DNA of 64,000 nt, from positions 1,226,242 through 1,290,241 of the forward strand of contig JXTB01000038.1 of the NCBI GenBank assembly GCA_002914805.1, written 5' to 3'. The stretch's first letter is position 1, and every line of letters starts with the position of its first letter. This document shows positions 32,610-45,687 of this stretch, in pieces. The position numbers and the translations under genes are program-made. Source of the DNA: Parasponia andersonii (lineage: Eukaryota; Streptophyta; Magnoliopsida; Rosales; Cannabaceae). The notes beneath the pieces are model-generated. The model was given only the letters and a program-made list of their open reading frames with translations, was not told where the DNA came from and did not search any database.

Positions 32610-35600
32610 ATGGATGTGGACGAAGGAGGTACCTCGGCATTTTCTTCTAGAGTATTAGTTGCTCAATCAACTCCACGTAACTCGAGACGACAAACTGGTA
32701 ACTAACTTACCTTTTGCATTGATTATGTAGAATATATGTTAAAGACAATTGACTCTCAGATACTAGTGATGTCTTAAATTTCTAGATAATAAGATTGTTC
32801 CAAGAACAATATTTGGACTTAGCTGTAGTGGAAAAAAGGAGTTACTAGATACGAAATGAGTATGATTAGTACTTGCTAAGTGCAATGTTTATAGGAATTT
32901 CACGCAATATCTTTATTTGGAATCATGGGGATGACCAATTTTAGGTTGCAATGGATATCAAAGGTACAAAAATGTGGATAGAATCATAGAAAGGAGAGAA
33001 ATAGTTTTAAAAGATGAAGAGTGACTGAAACTAGAATTTATTAGTCATTAATTGTCTGGCACATAGAAATCATTTCTTTATATGCTTCTATGTTTTATGA
33101 TTTTAAAAAGAGTGATGGTGAGTGCCGGGTGGATTCAGGAGGTTTGGTTGGAGTTGGCATTTAAGCCGAAGATTCATGCAATTGTTTTTATGTTCAGTGC
33201 TAGTTAGTTGCTTAAGATCATGCAGTGGATTGTATTTGAATCTGATTTCAAGCTTTCACATGTCTGTAAACTTTAATAATTATTGTCCCTTTTGTGATGA
33301 TCTTGCAGCTTTATATCAGTTTACACAGCAGAGTCTTCCAGCATGTAAACCTGTTCTCACCCCGGCATGGGTGGGTAGTTGAATACTACATTTTAAATTG
33401 AGTTATTCTAATTGTGTGATATGTAACTTTACAGTATTTGGTTATCTGCAGGTTATTGCTACATTTTTGTTGATGGGCATCATTTTCATTCCAACTGGGT
33501 TCATTACTCTTCGAGCCTCCCGTAGTGTAAAATCTCCTCTCTAATACCTTAAACTATATTAGGCAGCTGTTGGTGAGTTATTTCAAATTATGTAAATTAT
33601 TATTTCCTTGACAATGGGTACATAGGTTGTTGAAATTGTGGATCGATACGATGCTGATTGCGTTCCTGAGGAATTTAGAATTAATAAGGTGGCCTATATA
33701 AAAGATAACTCAATATCCAAGAACTGTACTCGGTTTTTGAAGGTAATTTTTCTTACTCTATATCATAATTTCAGTCGTGAAAATTTGTTCATTCAATTTC
33801 TCCTATTGTGTATGAGAAGAGGTCACAAAATCAGAAATATGCTTTTATGGCCTGATCCTTTGTTAATCATTATTTTGTGGATGAAATTCTTGGTAATTTA
33901 GGAATATAGTTTGGCTTGAGCTGTTAATATTGTTCAAATAAACTTAATTCTTGTGCTACCAAAATAGTTTTGATGGCTTCTCTTTTTGTTTTGCAGATTG
34001 ACAAGCGCATGAAAGCTCCAATCTATATTTATTACCAACTTGATAACTACTATCAAAACCACCGACGGTATGACTTCTTCAGTGTCTATTTTCAACTTAG
34101 ATATAGTCCTGTCATTATGCTTACTCGCCTTTTCTGTTGAACCTATCATCTATGATTACCTGCAGCTGTCTTTAAATCTATAATGTTGTGAAAATTCTCT
34201 TGAACCACATGGTTACTTTTGTATTTCAGTTTCTGCTTTATCAGCTTTACGGCTTGCTATTTCTAGTTTTAACTTCAAAATTTTACTTTTGCTGTCTGCC
34301 CAATTTTCTTATCCATTCTATTTGTCTTTATCTCTATTCAGTTATGTCAAAAGTAGAACTGATCAGCAACTCTTGAACGGACTGGGGTACAATGACACAA
34401 GTACCTGTCAACCTGAAGAGTTGATTCGTGGCTTTCCAGTTGTTCCTTGTGGCCTAATAGCATGGAGTTTGTTCAACGATACCTATACATTTGTCCGTGG
34501 GAGATCAGATTTAAAGATTAACAGGAAGAACATCGCATGGAAAAGTGACCGAGATCATAAATTTGGGAAGCACGTACATCCCTTCAATTTTCAAAATGGG
34601 ACGTTGATTGGTGGTGGTAGCTTAGATCCAACTATTCCTGTAAGTATTAACAGATGTGTTAAACCACTACTATCTTGCTCTCTCATGCTGTAGGCTTGAA
34701 TGTGGTGTCACAATATTATGACATTCTGTACCATTGGTGAGTGTTCCATCCATTATGATGTCCACATTTTATGTATTGCTCTAAAAATTGGAGATAAAAA
34801 GAAAAGACTACGCCATCAAAAAGACATTGACTTTTCTGTGGCTCCCTGTGTTTTTTCGTCCAAAATTCAGTCCTATGACAGTACGAAGACTCACTTACAG
34901 GGGTCTGATAAGTTGGAGGACTGAACATGCTACTAGGCTCAAAGTCAGTGCCTTAGGCCTCAAGTTTATGCAGATTGTATATGAATTATTAGTTGATATA
35001 TATCTTTGTAGTTCTCTTTCGTTTTCCTTCTGGTAATACTGGTCTCTTAACAATTTCTTTTCGGCTTTCTCGTTTTCTTCTGAATTGTTTCTGGGTGCAA
35101 TCCATTATCAATCAGCTAAGTGATCAAGAAGATCTTATAGTGTGGATGCGTACTGCTGCTCTCCCTAGCTTCAGAAAGTTGTACGGTAGAATTGAGCAGG
35201 ATCTGGATGCAGATGATGTTTTGGTAGTGAAACTAATGAACAATTACAACACGTATAGTTTCGGAGGGAAAAAGAAGCTTATCCTTTCAACATCAAACTG
35301 GTTAGGAGGAAAAAACGATTTCCTCGGGGCATCCTACATTTTTGTTGGTTCATCTTGCATATTCATCTCTCTTGTCTTCCTATTGCTACACATGAAAAAC
35401 CCCAGGTAAATTTCGTTGTCATGCATAATCTTAGTCTTCTCCATTTCCATTTAACACATCTGAGCACATGAACGTTGATAGTATTGTATAGATTAAGCAA
35501 ATAACCTCTATTTTAGGGGAAGAATATTGTTCTAGGGAATGTTTACATATCAGATCGTAATGGTAAAGGATTTGAAAAGGAATCAAAAATTGAGTTACCG

Positions 35601-36149
35601 TCCCCTAATTTTACTAATTATGTTCGAGATTCACCAAAACGTGTGTCCTAAATGTGTTAGCAAATGTATTAATAGATGGAAAAAGGAAACACTTCATTAT
35701 TTCCATTCCCATTGGGGTAAACATGGCATTAGTCATATGGATCTGCCTATTTCTTTTATTTTTTATCTCCTCTTTTGATATGAAACAATATTAATGACAT
35801 GTCTTCTAACTAGAAAATAGTTTATGATGTTTTCTATACACTTTGCTCAAATTAATTGGTCTCTTTTATTTATTTATTTATTATTTTTAAAACAATTTGT
35901 GATAGAATTTAGTTTCTTTTCAAGTTCTTAATTCCCAATTTTGAATCTTGTTTAGCCTGCTTTTTTCCCAAGAAAATTTATAACATGCCTCAATCATCCC
36001 ATTTGGTTTTTTCAAACCTTACTTTATCTTCTTCTAGATACACTAATTCTGGGCTTTAAAAGCATATGCATTTTGTTGTTTTATGAATTTGCAGGACTTA
36101 TGGGGAGATACCTTACTCATCTTGGAACAAGAAAAGTATTTCCAGCTGA
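32610..36149 (+). CDS. ALA-interacting subunit (ALIS; CDC50/LEM3 family), 8 coding exons
   Basis: ALIS is the beta subunit of P4-ATPase lipid flippases; it is needed for their ER exit and activity. Exons: 32610-32697, 33309-33370, 33452-33526, 33626-33742, 33997-34067, 34342-34639, 35116-35405, 36095-36149. All junctions are GT-AG, the phases close, and the total is 351 residues, the normal family length. A short cytosolic N-terminus is followed by 'FTQQSLPACKPVLTPAWV' and TM1 (about 51-70). The ectodomain holds four conserved Cys (87, 109, 160, 174) and NxT sites at 155, 183 and 223. Family blocks include 'VVEIVDRYDADCVP', 'APIYIYYQLDNYYQNHRR', 'PCGLIAWSLFNDTY' and 'WMRTAALPSFRKLYGRIE'. TM2 spans about 306-329, followed by a short tail. 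Exon 1 is assigned from its phase-compatible donor and position and is the least certain part. Confidence 0.92.
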
Positions 36150-38390
36150 CAAAGTAATGGTTATAATTTGGAAAATTCCAAGACTAACTGAAGAGGGTTC
36201 TATTAAATCTGACTGATTCTTTTGATTTTTTTTCATTTTCAATTTGTTAGTGTTGTAAGAGAAAAGAAAGAAATTGCTCTGCAGTGAAAAAAAAAAAAAA
36301 TGAAAGTTGAGAGTTTGAGCTTAATTTCATTGTACATTTACTAATAATCTTCTATTGTTTCATTTATAAAATCAATTATAGAAATGTTACTTCATTTTTC
36401 TTGTGTTATAAATAGAAAAAGAAGTCTACTTTTTGTGCATCACGAGACTTTAGTGGGAGACAAACTCTCTGGATCGATTCTTAGATCGTGCATATTACTA
36501 CTACACTTTGGAATTTTATGATATTCATAGTGTAAAGAAAAAACAAAAAAAAAAAAACGAGAAAAGTGCCAAAATAGACGTGTTGAAGTTCTACCTACCA
36601 ATGCACAACGCCACAAATAAACAAACACATTCGACCAAAGCGAAAACGACAAAAAATTAAATAAATAAATAACACTTGCTTAAGTCCAAATCCAAATAAA
36701 TAAATTATAGCACAATATGAAAGTAAAAGGGAAAATGAACGTGAAAATGCTGAACTTTTTCTACGAGTTCTGAATGTGATCGTCAATACGTCCTTAATTA
36801 AACATTTGTAGTGACTATTATGCCTAAGTATATATATTAATGCTTTAATGACTCATGATGTATGAACAGCCTTAAAAAAATTCCACTTGACCAACAAAAG
36901 TTAAGTCTCTTAAACTTTATGGAATAATATTTAAATAACGTGCAATTAACGTCTTAATTTTTAATAGTTTATATAAGGACATACATTCACCCAAAAAAAA
37001 AAAAAAGTTGATTGGATGATTACGTAATCTTTTACTATGGTAAATGGAACGATTTTGGAGCGCTCATTACCCCACACGGTCTAATCTATGATCTCGTAAC
37101 AACTCCCAACACATAATCATGAAAAATGATTAAATCAATCAGGTAAGTAAGCTGATATATTACTTTATTGGCCATATCTTAACATCGCCAAACAAAAAAG
37201 TTCCAATAATAACTCACGACACTAATTAATATGCAAAAATATCTAGAGAACAATTTAAAGTTTTAATTTTCGCTCTGGCCATCGATTCTTTCTTTTAGTT
37301 TTTCTTTTTTTTTTTGAGAAATTTAAATAAATAATCAATATTTTAAATTTAATTAACTAAATATCTAGATATACATATATATTTATCCTTGATAAATAAA
37401 TAAATGTACTAAGTATTTCCTTTTTTTTATACTTGATATATATATCAAGTTTTATGCTTAGTATATAAATATATATATATATATTGAATATTTTACTATA
37501 ATATTTAACAAATAGATATTTATTTAAATTGAACCCAAAATTTAATCATATTTCAATATAATTTTTTTTTCTCTTTTTTTTTTTCGAAGCAGAGAAGAAG
37601 ATTTTCCCGAAAGCGCTCTGTAACATGAGAATAAAATTGTCATGATCTATTTGGTAATATATTTATAGCGACAAATAAGACAAGAAAATTAGTAGGTGTC
37701 CTATAGTTATTTGGTAAAAAGATAAAATAAAAAAGCAATTTATTTTTTAATCTTAAGGGTAGAAAGTAAAATTTATTTTAAAGTTACTTCTATAATCTTA
37801 GATTATTCGTTGTTCACTCTTTTAAATTATAGCTTTTTTTTTTTTAAAAAAAGAGTAGTTTAATAATTAAGATTTTAAAATCTTAACCATTTTTCTTTTT
37901 CCATCTTTTAAGTTTTTTATAATATTAATATCTAATGGGTACCACTCAATTTCTATTCACATATTCTATTAAATAACATAATTAAACTACACACAGTATC
38001 ATATACAACAAAAATATAATAATTTGAAACGCTACTACTAATTTTATTTAATGGTAATAAATATGAGGTGATTTCATTTGCCTTACTTTTTACAGCTATG
38101 GCGCACGTGGAGTGAGTCAACACTCAAAATTGGTGGTCGAAAATTCCAACAAGCTTCCTAGACCTTTCTTCCCTCTTTCTTTTCTTTTGGCCACTATTCA
38201 AATACCTCTTCTTTTCCACTATTATATATACACCTCCATCTTCCCCTCTAATTCTCTAAGCTTAAAACCCATTTATTTTTTCCTCCACAAAATCTAAACC
38301 ATCACTTCAATTTTCATCTTTGACAAAAAAAACAAGAAAAACCCATCTCCAAAAATAGAACCAATAAACCAACCAATCATCAAAAGAAAA
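36150..38390. other. AT-rich intergenic region
   Basis: Beyond the ALIS 3' UTR I see no gene. There are A/T homopolymers and short TA repeats only. The last 300 bp hold promoter-like elements of the small gene at 38391. Confidence 0.6.
38104..38230 (+). promoter_or_regulatory. G-box, W-box core and TATA box of the small gene
   Basis: CACGTG (38104-38109) is followed by GTCAA (38116-38120, a W-box core on the other strand) and by TATATATA at 38223-38230 followed by 'cacctcc'. The TATA box is about 160 bp before the ATG at 38391, a good distance for a plant 5' UTR. The arrangement suggests stress- or hormone-responsive expression, by inference. Confidence 0.5.
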
Positions 38391-38594
38391 ATGGTGAAGG
38401 AAGTGAAACACGTGCGAAGCTGGGGTGAAGTGGCGCCAACCCTTTTCATATCTCGGAAGAAATCTTCTTCTACTTTCACTAAATTAGAGCCCATAATCGA
38501 AGAAAGCTCAGAAGGGTTATTAGAAGTTTCGCAAAAAGGGTCTCTGTTTAATGCTGAGATTTCTCTTTCTGAGGATCATATGAGAAGATTCTGA
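38391..38594 (+). CDS. small protein of unknown function (67 residues)
   Basis: A 67-residue ORF starting in good context (aaaATGGTG) below a clear TATA box and G-box. It begins 'MVKEVKHVRSWGEVAPTLFI', continues with a basic/Ser patch (RKKSSSTF) and an acidic middle (EPIIEESSE), and ends 'SEDHMRRF'. There is no signal peptide, membrane segment or Cys. I do not recognise the family. The A-rich leader and adjacent probable poly(A) signals near 38720-38760 are consistent with a short expressed gene. It could be a small regulatory or stress protein, but no function can be claimed. Confidence 0.55.
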   Translation: MVKEVKHVRSWGEVAPTLFISRKKSSSTFTKLEPIIEESSEGLLEVSQKGSLFNAEISLSEDHMRRF

Positions 38595-40439
38595 AGAGAA
38601 CCCATTAAACTATACGGTCCAAGATTCGACAAATATAATCGAAGATCAAGTTGAATGTCCAGAATGATATCTTGCCAGAAGAAGACGAAGAAGAAGATTT
38701 ATTACGAGTATATTATGTTGCTTGTAATATGAGGCTCAGTTGTTATAACTGTTAACCCAGAGAATTATTATCTGTATTATCAATTTTTTGGCTAGATATA
38801 TATTGAACAAGCGTTTTTTTTTTTTTGTGCTTTTCTTTCATACGATGATATATATTTATCTACTATGATTATGATATATATTATTAGTTTCGTTTTAGAC
38901 TATATTCGATTCATCTTAAAATCATGTGTTATGCTACTTTTTCTGGGTTGTTGAATTTTGATTTTAGAGAGAGAAAAAAAGATGTTACTTTAGTGAAGTA
39001 GGAACGCAACCATGTTAAATTAATCCAATAAACTAGAGATTTAGATTTAATGTGAGGTTTAAGCATATTGGATTTTATTTCTGTTCATTTCACACCGATT
39101 ATTTTTTACTTTTGTCATTTTCTCCCAAGTTCAGTGACTTTGTCGATATCATAATGTTTATCATGTTCTAGTTGGCCTTTATTTTTTTTTATTTTTTGTT
39201 TTTATTTTTTTTTTCGAGCAATGTCACTTATCACACGTGTGATCATCCCTTTTTTTTTTTTTGAATTAAAAGAAACCAAGGGACAAAAACAACTTTTGTT
39301 TTTTCCTGTTAATTAATTCAACATTCCAAAAATAAAAATAGAAAAAAAGGAAAAGAAAAGAAAAGGAAAAAGTAAAATTTTTATCTAGTGTAAAGTTAAA
39401 CATAAAAGTTGCACTTATGCTTCAGCAGTGCAAGATGTTAATTTACTCCGAATTATGCATTGAATACTAACTAGGACAATCTTTTTGAGTTTGATTTTAC
39501 TGAAGGAAAGGAAAGCAAAATAAAAGGAAAATCATTTTTTGTGTTTGGATTTTAAAGAAAAAGGAGAGGAATTTTATTTTATGTAAATGAAAATTGAAGG
39601 AAAATTTAATGAATATTGGGAGAGTTTAGAGTTCTCACAATATATTGAGGACTAAAAACTTTCAAAAATTTTATGACAAAAAAAAGGAGACTCCTTTTCC
39701 TAACAGTTTTCGGCAAATTATTCCTTACCAAATTCCAGGATTTTAACCGATGGGCCTTAATGAATCTGATTGTTTAAGACATCCATAACATCTAATGTGT
39801 GGTATGTGCATAATTAAGCTATATTTGGATCCTAGAGCAAAAAAAATAACTAGAGAAGGACAAAAAAAAAAAGAAACAATAACACAAAAAGAAACAAAAC
39901 CACAAAAAATGCAGCAAAATAGGCAGCAAAAAGAATAATAAAAAACAAAAAGGAACAAAAAAAGCCAAAATTGAAAATCAAAAAGAAAAGTGAAACCAAA
40001 AATAAAAAAGAGAAACAAACAGTCCAACCAAAAAAAAATATAAAAAAGTAATTTGAAAATTTCAAACATAAAAATAAACAATATCATAAAAATTTTCTCC
40101 AAATATGCAGTTCCAAGAATTCTAAAAAATGCAAATTAATAATATATTTTCCTTCTCTCTAAATTTTTACGTTCAGTTTATTTTTCTTTAAATATACTTT
40201 TAGATGCTATAACATACTTTCCATGCGTACATTAGGTCAAAAATTTAAGAGTATATTGTAACTTAGACGGTCTAGTTATCACGTTGCTTCAAATTAAAAA
40301 ATTCATCAATTTAGTTATAATAATTAAAATTTTCAAAATCAAATTGCCATGGGATGGTGCAGAGATCAATTGTATCATAATCACTAAAAGCAAACAGTTA
40401 ATTTTAGCCAAATATGCATATATTTCGAACAAAAAAGAC
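38595..40439. other. AT-rich intergenic region with an A-rich tract
   Basis: No gene is seen. From about 39835 to 40065 the plus strand is an A-rich, T-poor low-complexity tract. The antisense frame through it gives a Phe/Leu-rich pseudo-membrane protein that is a composition artefact. Confidence 0.6.
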
Positions 40440-43400
40440 TTTTAGTTTATCATATCTCGTCCCTAACCACTGTTGCCCTCTTCTTCGTTATCATCGGCCT
40501 ACCCCCAATAGACCACCTTAGCTCAGTGAGACGAAGCTACCACCGGCAGTGAAGTTCCAAGTAGACATGTGGAGGGAGCCACAAAAACAAACCCCATCGT
40601 TTAGATCTACTATGATCTGGCCATTTTTGTGGTAAGCCACCACCATGGAACGAACAGTCTTCCTAAGAAACATCCACCATTGAAGCCACGTCATCGGAAA
40701 CACGAGAAAAGTTGTCAAGAGTTTTTGCAGCCAACGTAATCCTACACATCGTCGTGGTTGGGCCATCAAAACATCTCACCGCTGACATGCATGGACTCAG
40801 TTAAGCGTTGGCAACGTCTTACAAGTCTTCGCCAGAGTCAAAGTTCCCTTGGTAAGTGATTTTCCAAAATTTTGGTCGTTTTTCTAATTAAAAGGTTGGC
40901 ATATTTGGAATTATTTTCTGGAAGTTAGTATTACGGAGAGTGTACAAATAAGTTATGAGAAATAGAGATTGATATATTTGAAGTAAAATCGGAGATTTAG
41001 CTATTTTTGAATGAGAAGTTGGTATTATTGTAAATAGAATCTGAACAAAATTGGAATTTTTATAAATTGTTTAGAAACTTAGTATATTTGTAAATAAGAT
41101 TCTAAAAGATTGTATATTTGTAAACAGGCCCTATGATTTGGTCATTTTACTAAGAGAATGTGGTATTTGTGAAAAATTGGTCTTGGACTAGATTTCAAAG
41201 TTGAGGAGAAGTGGCAATTACAAAAAATAGAATTAATTTTGGAGATCTTGTCTTGAAGTATGAATATTATGGATTTTCATGTAATGGGTACCACAATCAC
41301 ACGGTAGCTAGGTTTAGCTATCTTAATAACGTAGAAAATTGATTATCGACTTTTTTTTTTTATCAAAAGTTAAAGATATTTGAATTATTGATGTAAAACC
41401 CAGATTATGTAATGGCTTTTTAGTAATTGTGCTAGCTAAAAAAATAGATATCAATATCTCTTCCCTTAGTCCACAACACACTAAACCGCCCAATCCTTTC
41501 GTCTATCTCATCCATCTAGTCTCTCTCTTTCTCTTTATATCTCTCATATCTCTCTTGGCCTACTCCTCACCGATCACGGTTGCCCTCTTAATCGTTGCCA
41601 TTGGTTAGCCTTGTAGGCCTCTTTAGCTCAGCAAGACGAAGCTACTGCCAATGGTGAAGTTCCAAAGGAGCCATGCAAACATACAAGGGAGCCTCTGCCA
41701 TGGAACAAATGATCGCCCTAAAAAAATACCCGCCACCAAACCCACATTACTGGAAATACAGGAAAAGTCATCAAGAGTTCTAGTCTCTACTATATTCCGA
41801 TGAACCTCTCACTGGTGACAAGTATAGACTTGTTTGGGCATCATAACATCATCCAAACCTTCACCAGAGTTGAAATTCCTCTGGTATGATTTTTCAAAAA
41901 ATTTCCATTTTTCTAACTAAAAGGTTAGCATATTTGGAGTTTATTTTTAGAAGTTGGTATTATTGAAATTTCTGAAATAAAATTGGTACGAATAAGTTAT
42001 GAGATATAAATTAAGGATGATAACATAATTCACTGTTCTGGGTATCCGTGGTTNTTATTATACATATAGATATATATTTAACTTTACATTATTTATATTT
42101 TTATACCTTCAATAAAATAATGAGTTTGGAGAGTTATATGTACTTATATATTTAAATTTTAGAGTTTAAAAATTATTAGTATATTTTTATGTTTAATATT
42201 TTGTTAATTATTAAAAAAATTAGTATTTTTATCTTAATTTTTAAGTATTTTGTTATTAACAATGAGTAATGCATAACTACGATTTTCTCTATTATCCATT
42301 GATTCGGAGATGAGGATGGTAATTGAAAAATCATTCCTGATTTGTCCCGTCGTCATTCCTAATAGAGATTGATATATTTGAAGTCAAAATATGAGATTTA
42401 GCTATTTTCAAATGGGAAGTTAGTATTATAAATAAAATACGAAAAGTTGGTATTTTTGTAACAATTTTTGGAAAGTTAGTATATTTGTAAATGAAATACA
42501 AAAAGATGATATATTTATAAGCAGAACCTATGATTTGGCCATTTACCAAGGGAATGTGATATTTATGAAAGATGGCCTTGGACTAGTTTTTGAATTTGAC
42601 AAGAAGTGACAACTGTGAAAAATGAAATTAATTTTGGGGATTTTGGTGCAAAATATGAATGTTATGAATCTTCAAGAAACAAGTATCATAGTCGCACCGT
42701 AGCTAGGTTTAACTATCCTATTGAGGTAAGAGATCAATTATCAATTTTTTATCAAAATTTAAACATATTCAAATTATTTTACATATTATCAAAATTTTGT
42801 AAACTAAATATTATTTCTTTGATTTTGGTAATCATTTTGAATAGATGTGATATTTTTCAAAACAATAATTTTTGGGCTGGTTCATATAATAGGTGTTATA
42901 GGATCACATATGAGTACTAGTTTAACCATCGGTGTAAGTTTGTAAACCTACTGAGGGATCCTGTTAGGTGGCTACGTCCTCATCTTTGTTATAAGAGACC
43001 ATAAACCCTCGTAGGAAATTAGCTCGTAGGACCCATGATCATGTAGTTCAGGATAGAGTTTTTGTTCACATGGCATGAGGATTATTGAGGTTCATGACAG
43101 GGGATGAGAGCTCATGAGTCTAGGTGATTTATATCATATGATATATGATTTTGATATATGATTATTATGTATATATATGACTTGTATCATTGATTTTGGA
43201 GTATATATGTATATATATATAGTTTATACGCTCGTTTTATAGACAACTAACTATGTAGAATTTTTAAAAATATAAATAGATTTTCAAAAAGATAATTGAT
43301 TTCCTACTAAGCATGCAAATGCTCACCTCCCCCTCTCTCTTTTATCTACTTTCATATGTTTGTTTCTCTAGTTGATACGTTGGCTAGATAAGTTGCTTTG

Positions 43401-43480
43401 TAAATGCTTGTGGTCCTATTCTTACCTCTTGGTTGGTGTCTATACCTTCTTCTAACTATTTCTCCATATTTAATTATTGA
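40440..43480 (+). mobile_element. degenerate, duplicated LTR-like sequence
   Basis: Two related copies occur in the same orientation: about 40440-41390 and 41393-42780. Shared blocks include 'ggttgccctctt..cgtt', 'tagctcag..agacgaagctac', 'gtgaagttcca', 'ctaaaaggttggcatatttgga' and 'gtagctaggttta'. The second copy starts TGTAAAACCCAG, the same style as the Gypsy LTR start at 49233. Downstream, 'tgctcacctccccctctc' (43320) resembles the 3' part of that LTR. An unrelated 300-bp insertion with an ambiguous base at 42054 lies inside copy 2. No coding domain or clear termini for the whole. Confidence 0.5.
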
Positions 43481-43980
43481 GCCAAATTTAGTGGATGGAT
43501 AAAAGTAATTTACTATTATTTAAACATATAATATATAATCAGACATTATAAGTTCTTTAAGAACTTGATTTTCTAAATTTTAAGTACTTAAAATTATGAT
43601 TAATTTTTTAAACTATTTTTGAACATGTGAACTAAAAAATTCATTAAATTCATCTTAACAAAAATAACGTTTTATCAACTAAGTTATTAAATGAATTAAC
43701 TAGATTTTCTTAAACTTTAATATATTTTTTCTTTGAATAAGTGAAACTAATGAAAGATTTCCTTTGATATAAAATTTATCATAATTTGAGGACCGAAATA
43801 TTAAAATCCGAATACTTGATTTATCCCAATTTTTTCAAATTTACTATTCATTTACATTTTCATTTAAAATTATTAAAAATCATAATTTTGGCTTTTCAGT
43901 CATAACAAAAGTAATAGTCAAATGGTCGATTCATTAAGTTGAAAATCACTAAGATATGTTAACTATTGTTAGCCTAAGAT

Positions 43981-45687
43981 TGACAATCCAAAAGGAGAGT
44001 GAATTGAGTTGTAAAATATTTTAAGAAACTTTTCAACTACTTAAAACTATAAACCATTATTTTGAAATTTTTAAGCTAAATTAACAATAATACCAAATAT
44101 ATATCAATAATAACAAGTATATTATGCACAGTAAATATCAAATACTCAATTAAATAGATTGTAATAAAGTAAAAAATGTAGGGATAGAAAAAGTGCAAAC
44201 TCGATTTTTTACGAAGTTCGACAAATACGACGGTTTGCTTACCTCTCCAGCCCTTAGTATCTTATTTTGAGCTTCCACTATTTGAATTAAGATTGTGAGG
44301 TTGACCGACCCTTGTACTCAATGAGTGATTTCTCCTTAGGCACGCTCACGTCTTTATAGTAGTTTTGACTCCGGTTTCATTATGCCTAACCTTGGATTAT
44401 TTTGATTCTAGTGTCAATCTTCACTTTCATAGATTGTTTAGACAATAGTATAAATCTCACAAACTAACGGATTGTTTAGACTCCGGTGACAACCTCACCT
44501 AAAATGGATTATTTTGACTCCGATGGCATCCTCACCTATACTTGGATTGTTTATAACTCTGATGTCAAACTCACCTCACACTCGATTGTTTTACAATAAA
44601 CAAGAGTGAACAAAACCATAAACTCTTCTTACAAAGTAATAAATATAATTTTGACTTGGAAGATTTGAGAACAATTCACAATGAATGTTTTAAGATTAGC
44701 TTAATATAATTTGAAAGTTAATTCAATATAAGAATAGATGTTTGTACTTTGAAAGTAGTTGGATAGCAATTTAAGTTCATATAAAAGTCTTTTTCAAGTC
44801 TTAAAATAATTGAAAACTAGTCGTTTATAACTGTTAGATACATTTTCTGCTATTTTCAGTAAACCGAAAGTGTGTTTTCGGTTGATTGGAAATACTAGCT
44901 ATTAGTAGTCCTTTTTCAACGGTTGAATTTTAACAGATATATTTTTGTCGCTGCCGTTTTCGGTAGATTACTAGAATAAACTGAAAACTCTACTTATTTT
45001 GACAATTTCAGCATTTGTCTATTTTTCAGATTTTGACAACTTTTAGCATTTTTCAAATAGTGACTTCTAAACTTATTTTAAATACTTTAAAAGCATTAGA
45101 AATCAATTTAAAAATAGTATTTTGGCTATTGCAAACTTGTTTTAGATTCACAAAGATATTTAGCAATAATTTAGAAAGTATTTATACCAAAATATATTCT
45201 AGTTTATAAATAGAAAATTTCTCTTTAGCCTATATCAAACAGTCATGATTTCAAATATATTTGTAACTTATTTAAACTTAAGGAATTATGTTTTGAAGAA
45301 TATTTTGCCTATTCAAAATCATTATTTTCTATTTTCAAACTTCTATAATAAAATAACTATTTTAAGCTTAAGATAGTTTTGAAACTCTTTTGAAAAATAT
45401 GAGCAAATGCAAAGAGAATTTATGTGCAATGACTAAATCAAATATAAGAGTAAATATAAATATACCCTATCTAAGTATGATCTTGTATCTTGATTATCCA
45501 TCTTCAAGGTTGATTCTATTAAGTCCAATATGCATCCATCTTCAAGTTTGATTGATTCCTTGATTAACTTGAGTTAGAACTTTTAAACTATTTTACTACA
45601 CACTCAAGTTAAATTATTAGTACTAAATTAAATATTTGTTATATTCAAAATAAAAGTAAATAAGATTGAAACCTCAGTTTCTCGACA
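43981..45687 (-). mobile_element. possible 3' LTR of a decayed Copia-type element
   Basis: Read on the minus strand, the sequence just above 45687 is 'aaagagggtgagat' followed by TGTCGAGAAAC. That is the look of a polypurine tract next to the start of an LTR in Copia elements. The candidate other end is TGACAATCC at 43981. No second LTR or coding remnant could be found, and the low-side boundary is tentative. Confidence 0.35.
44357..44595. repeat. 37-38 bp tandem array (six units)
   Basis: Units of the form 'ggattgtttagactccggtg' plus 'caacctcacc' start at 44394, 44431, 44469, 44506, 44544 and 44583, with a partial unit before. Divergence is moderate. The array lies inside the LTR-like segment. 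Confidence 0.85.

Noticed and set aside
39743..40102. 119-codon Phe/Leu-rich frame resembling a membrane protein
   Set aside because: Reverse complement of the A-rich tract; composition artefact without conserved features.
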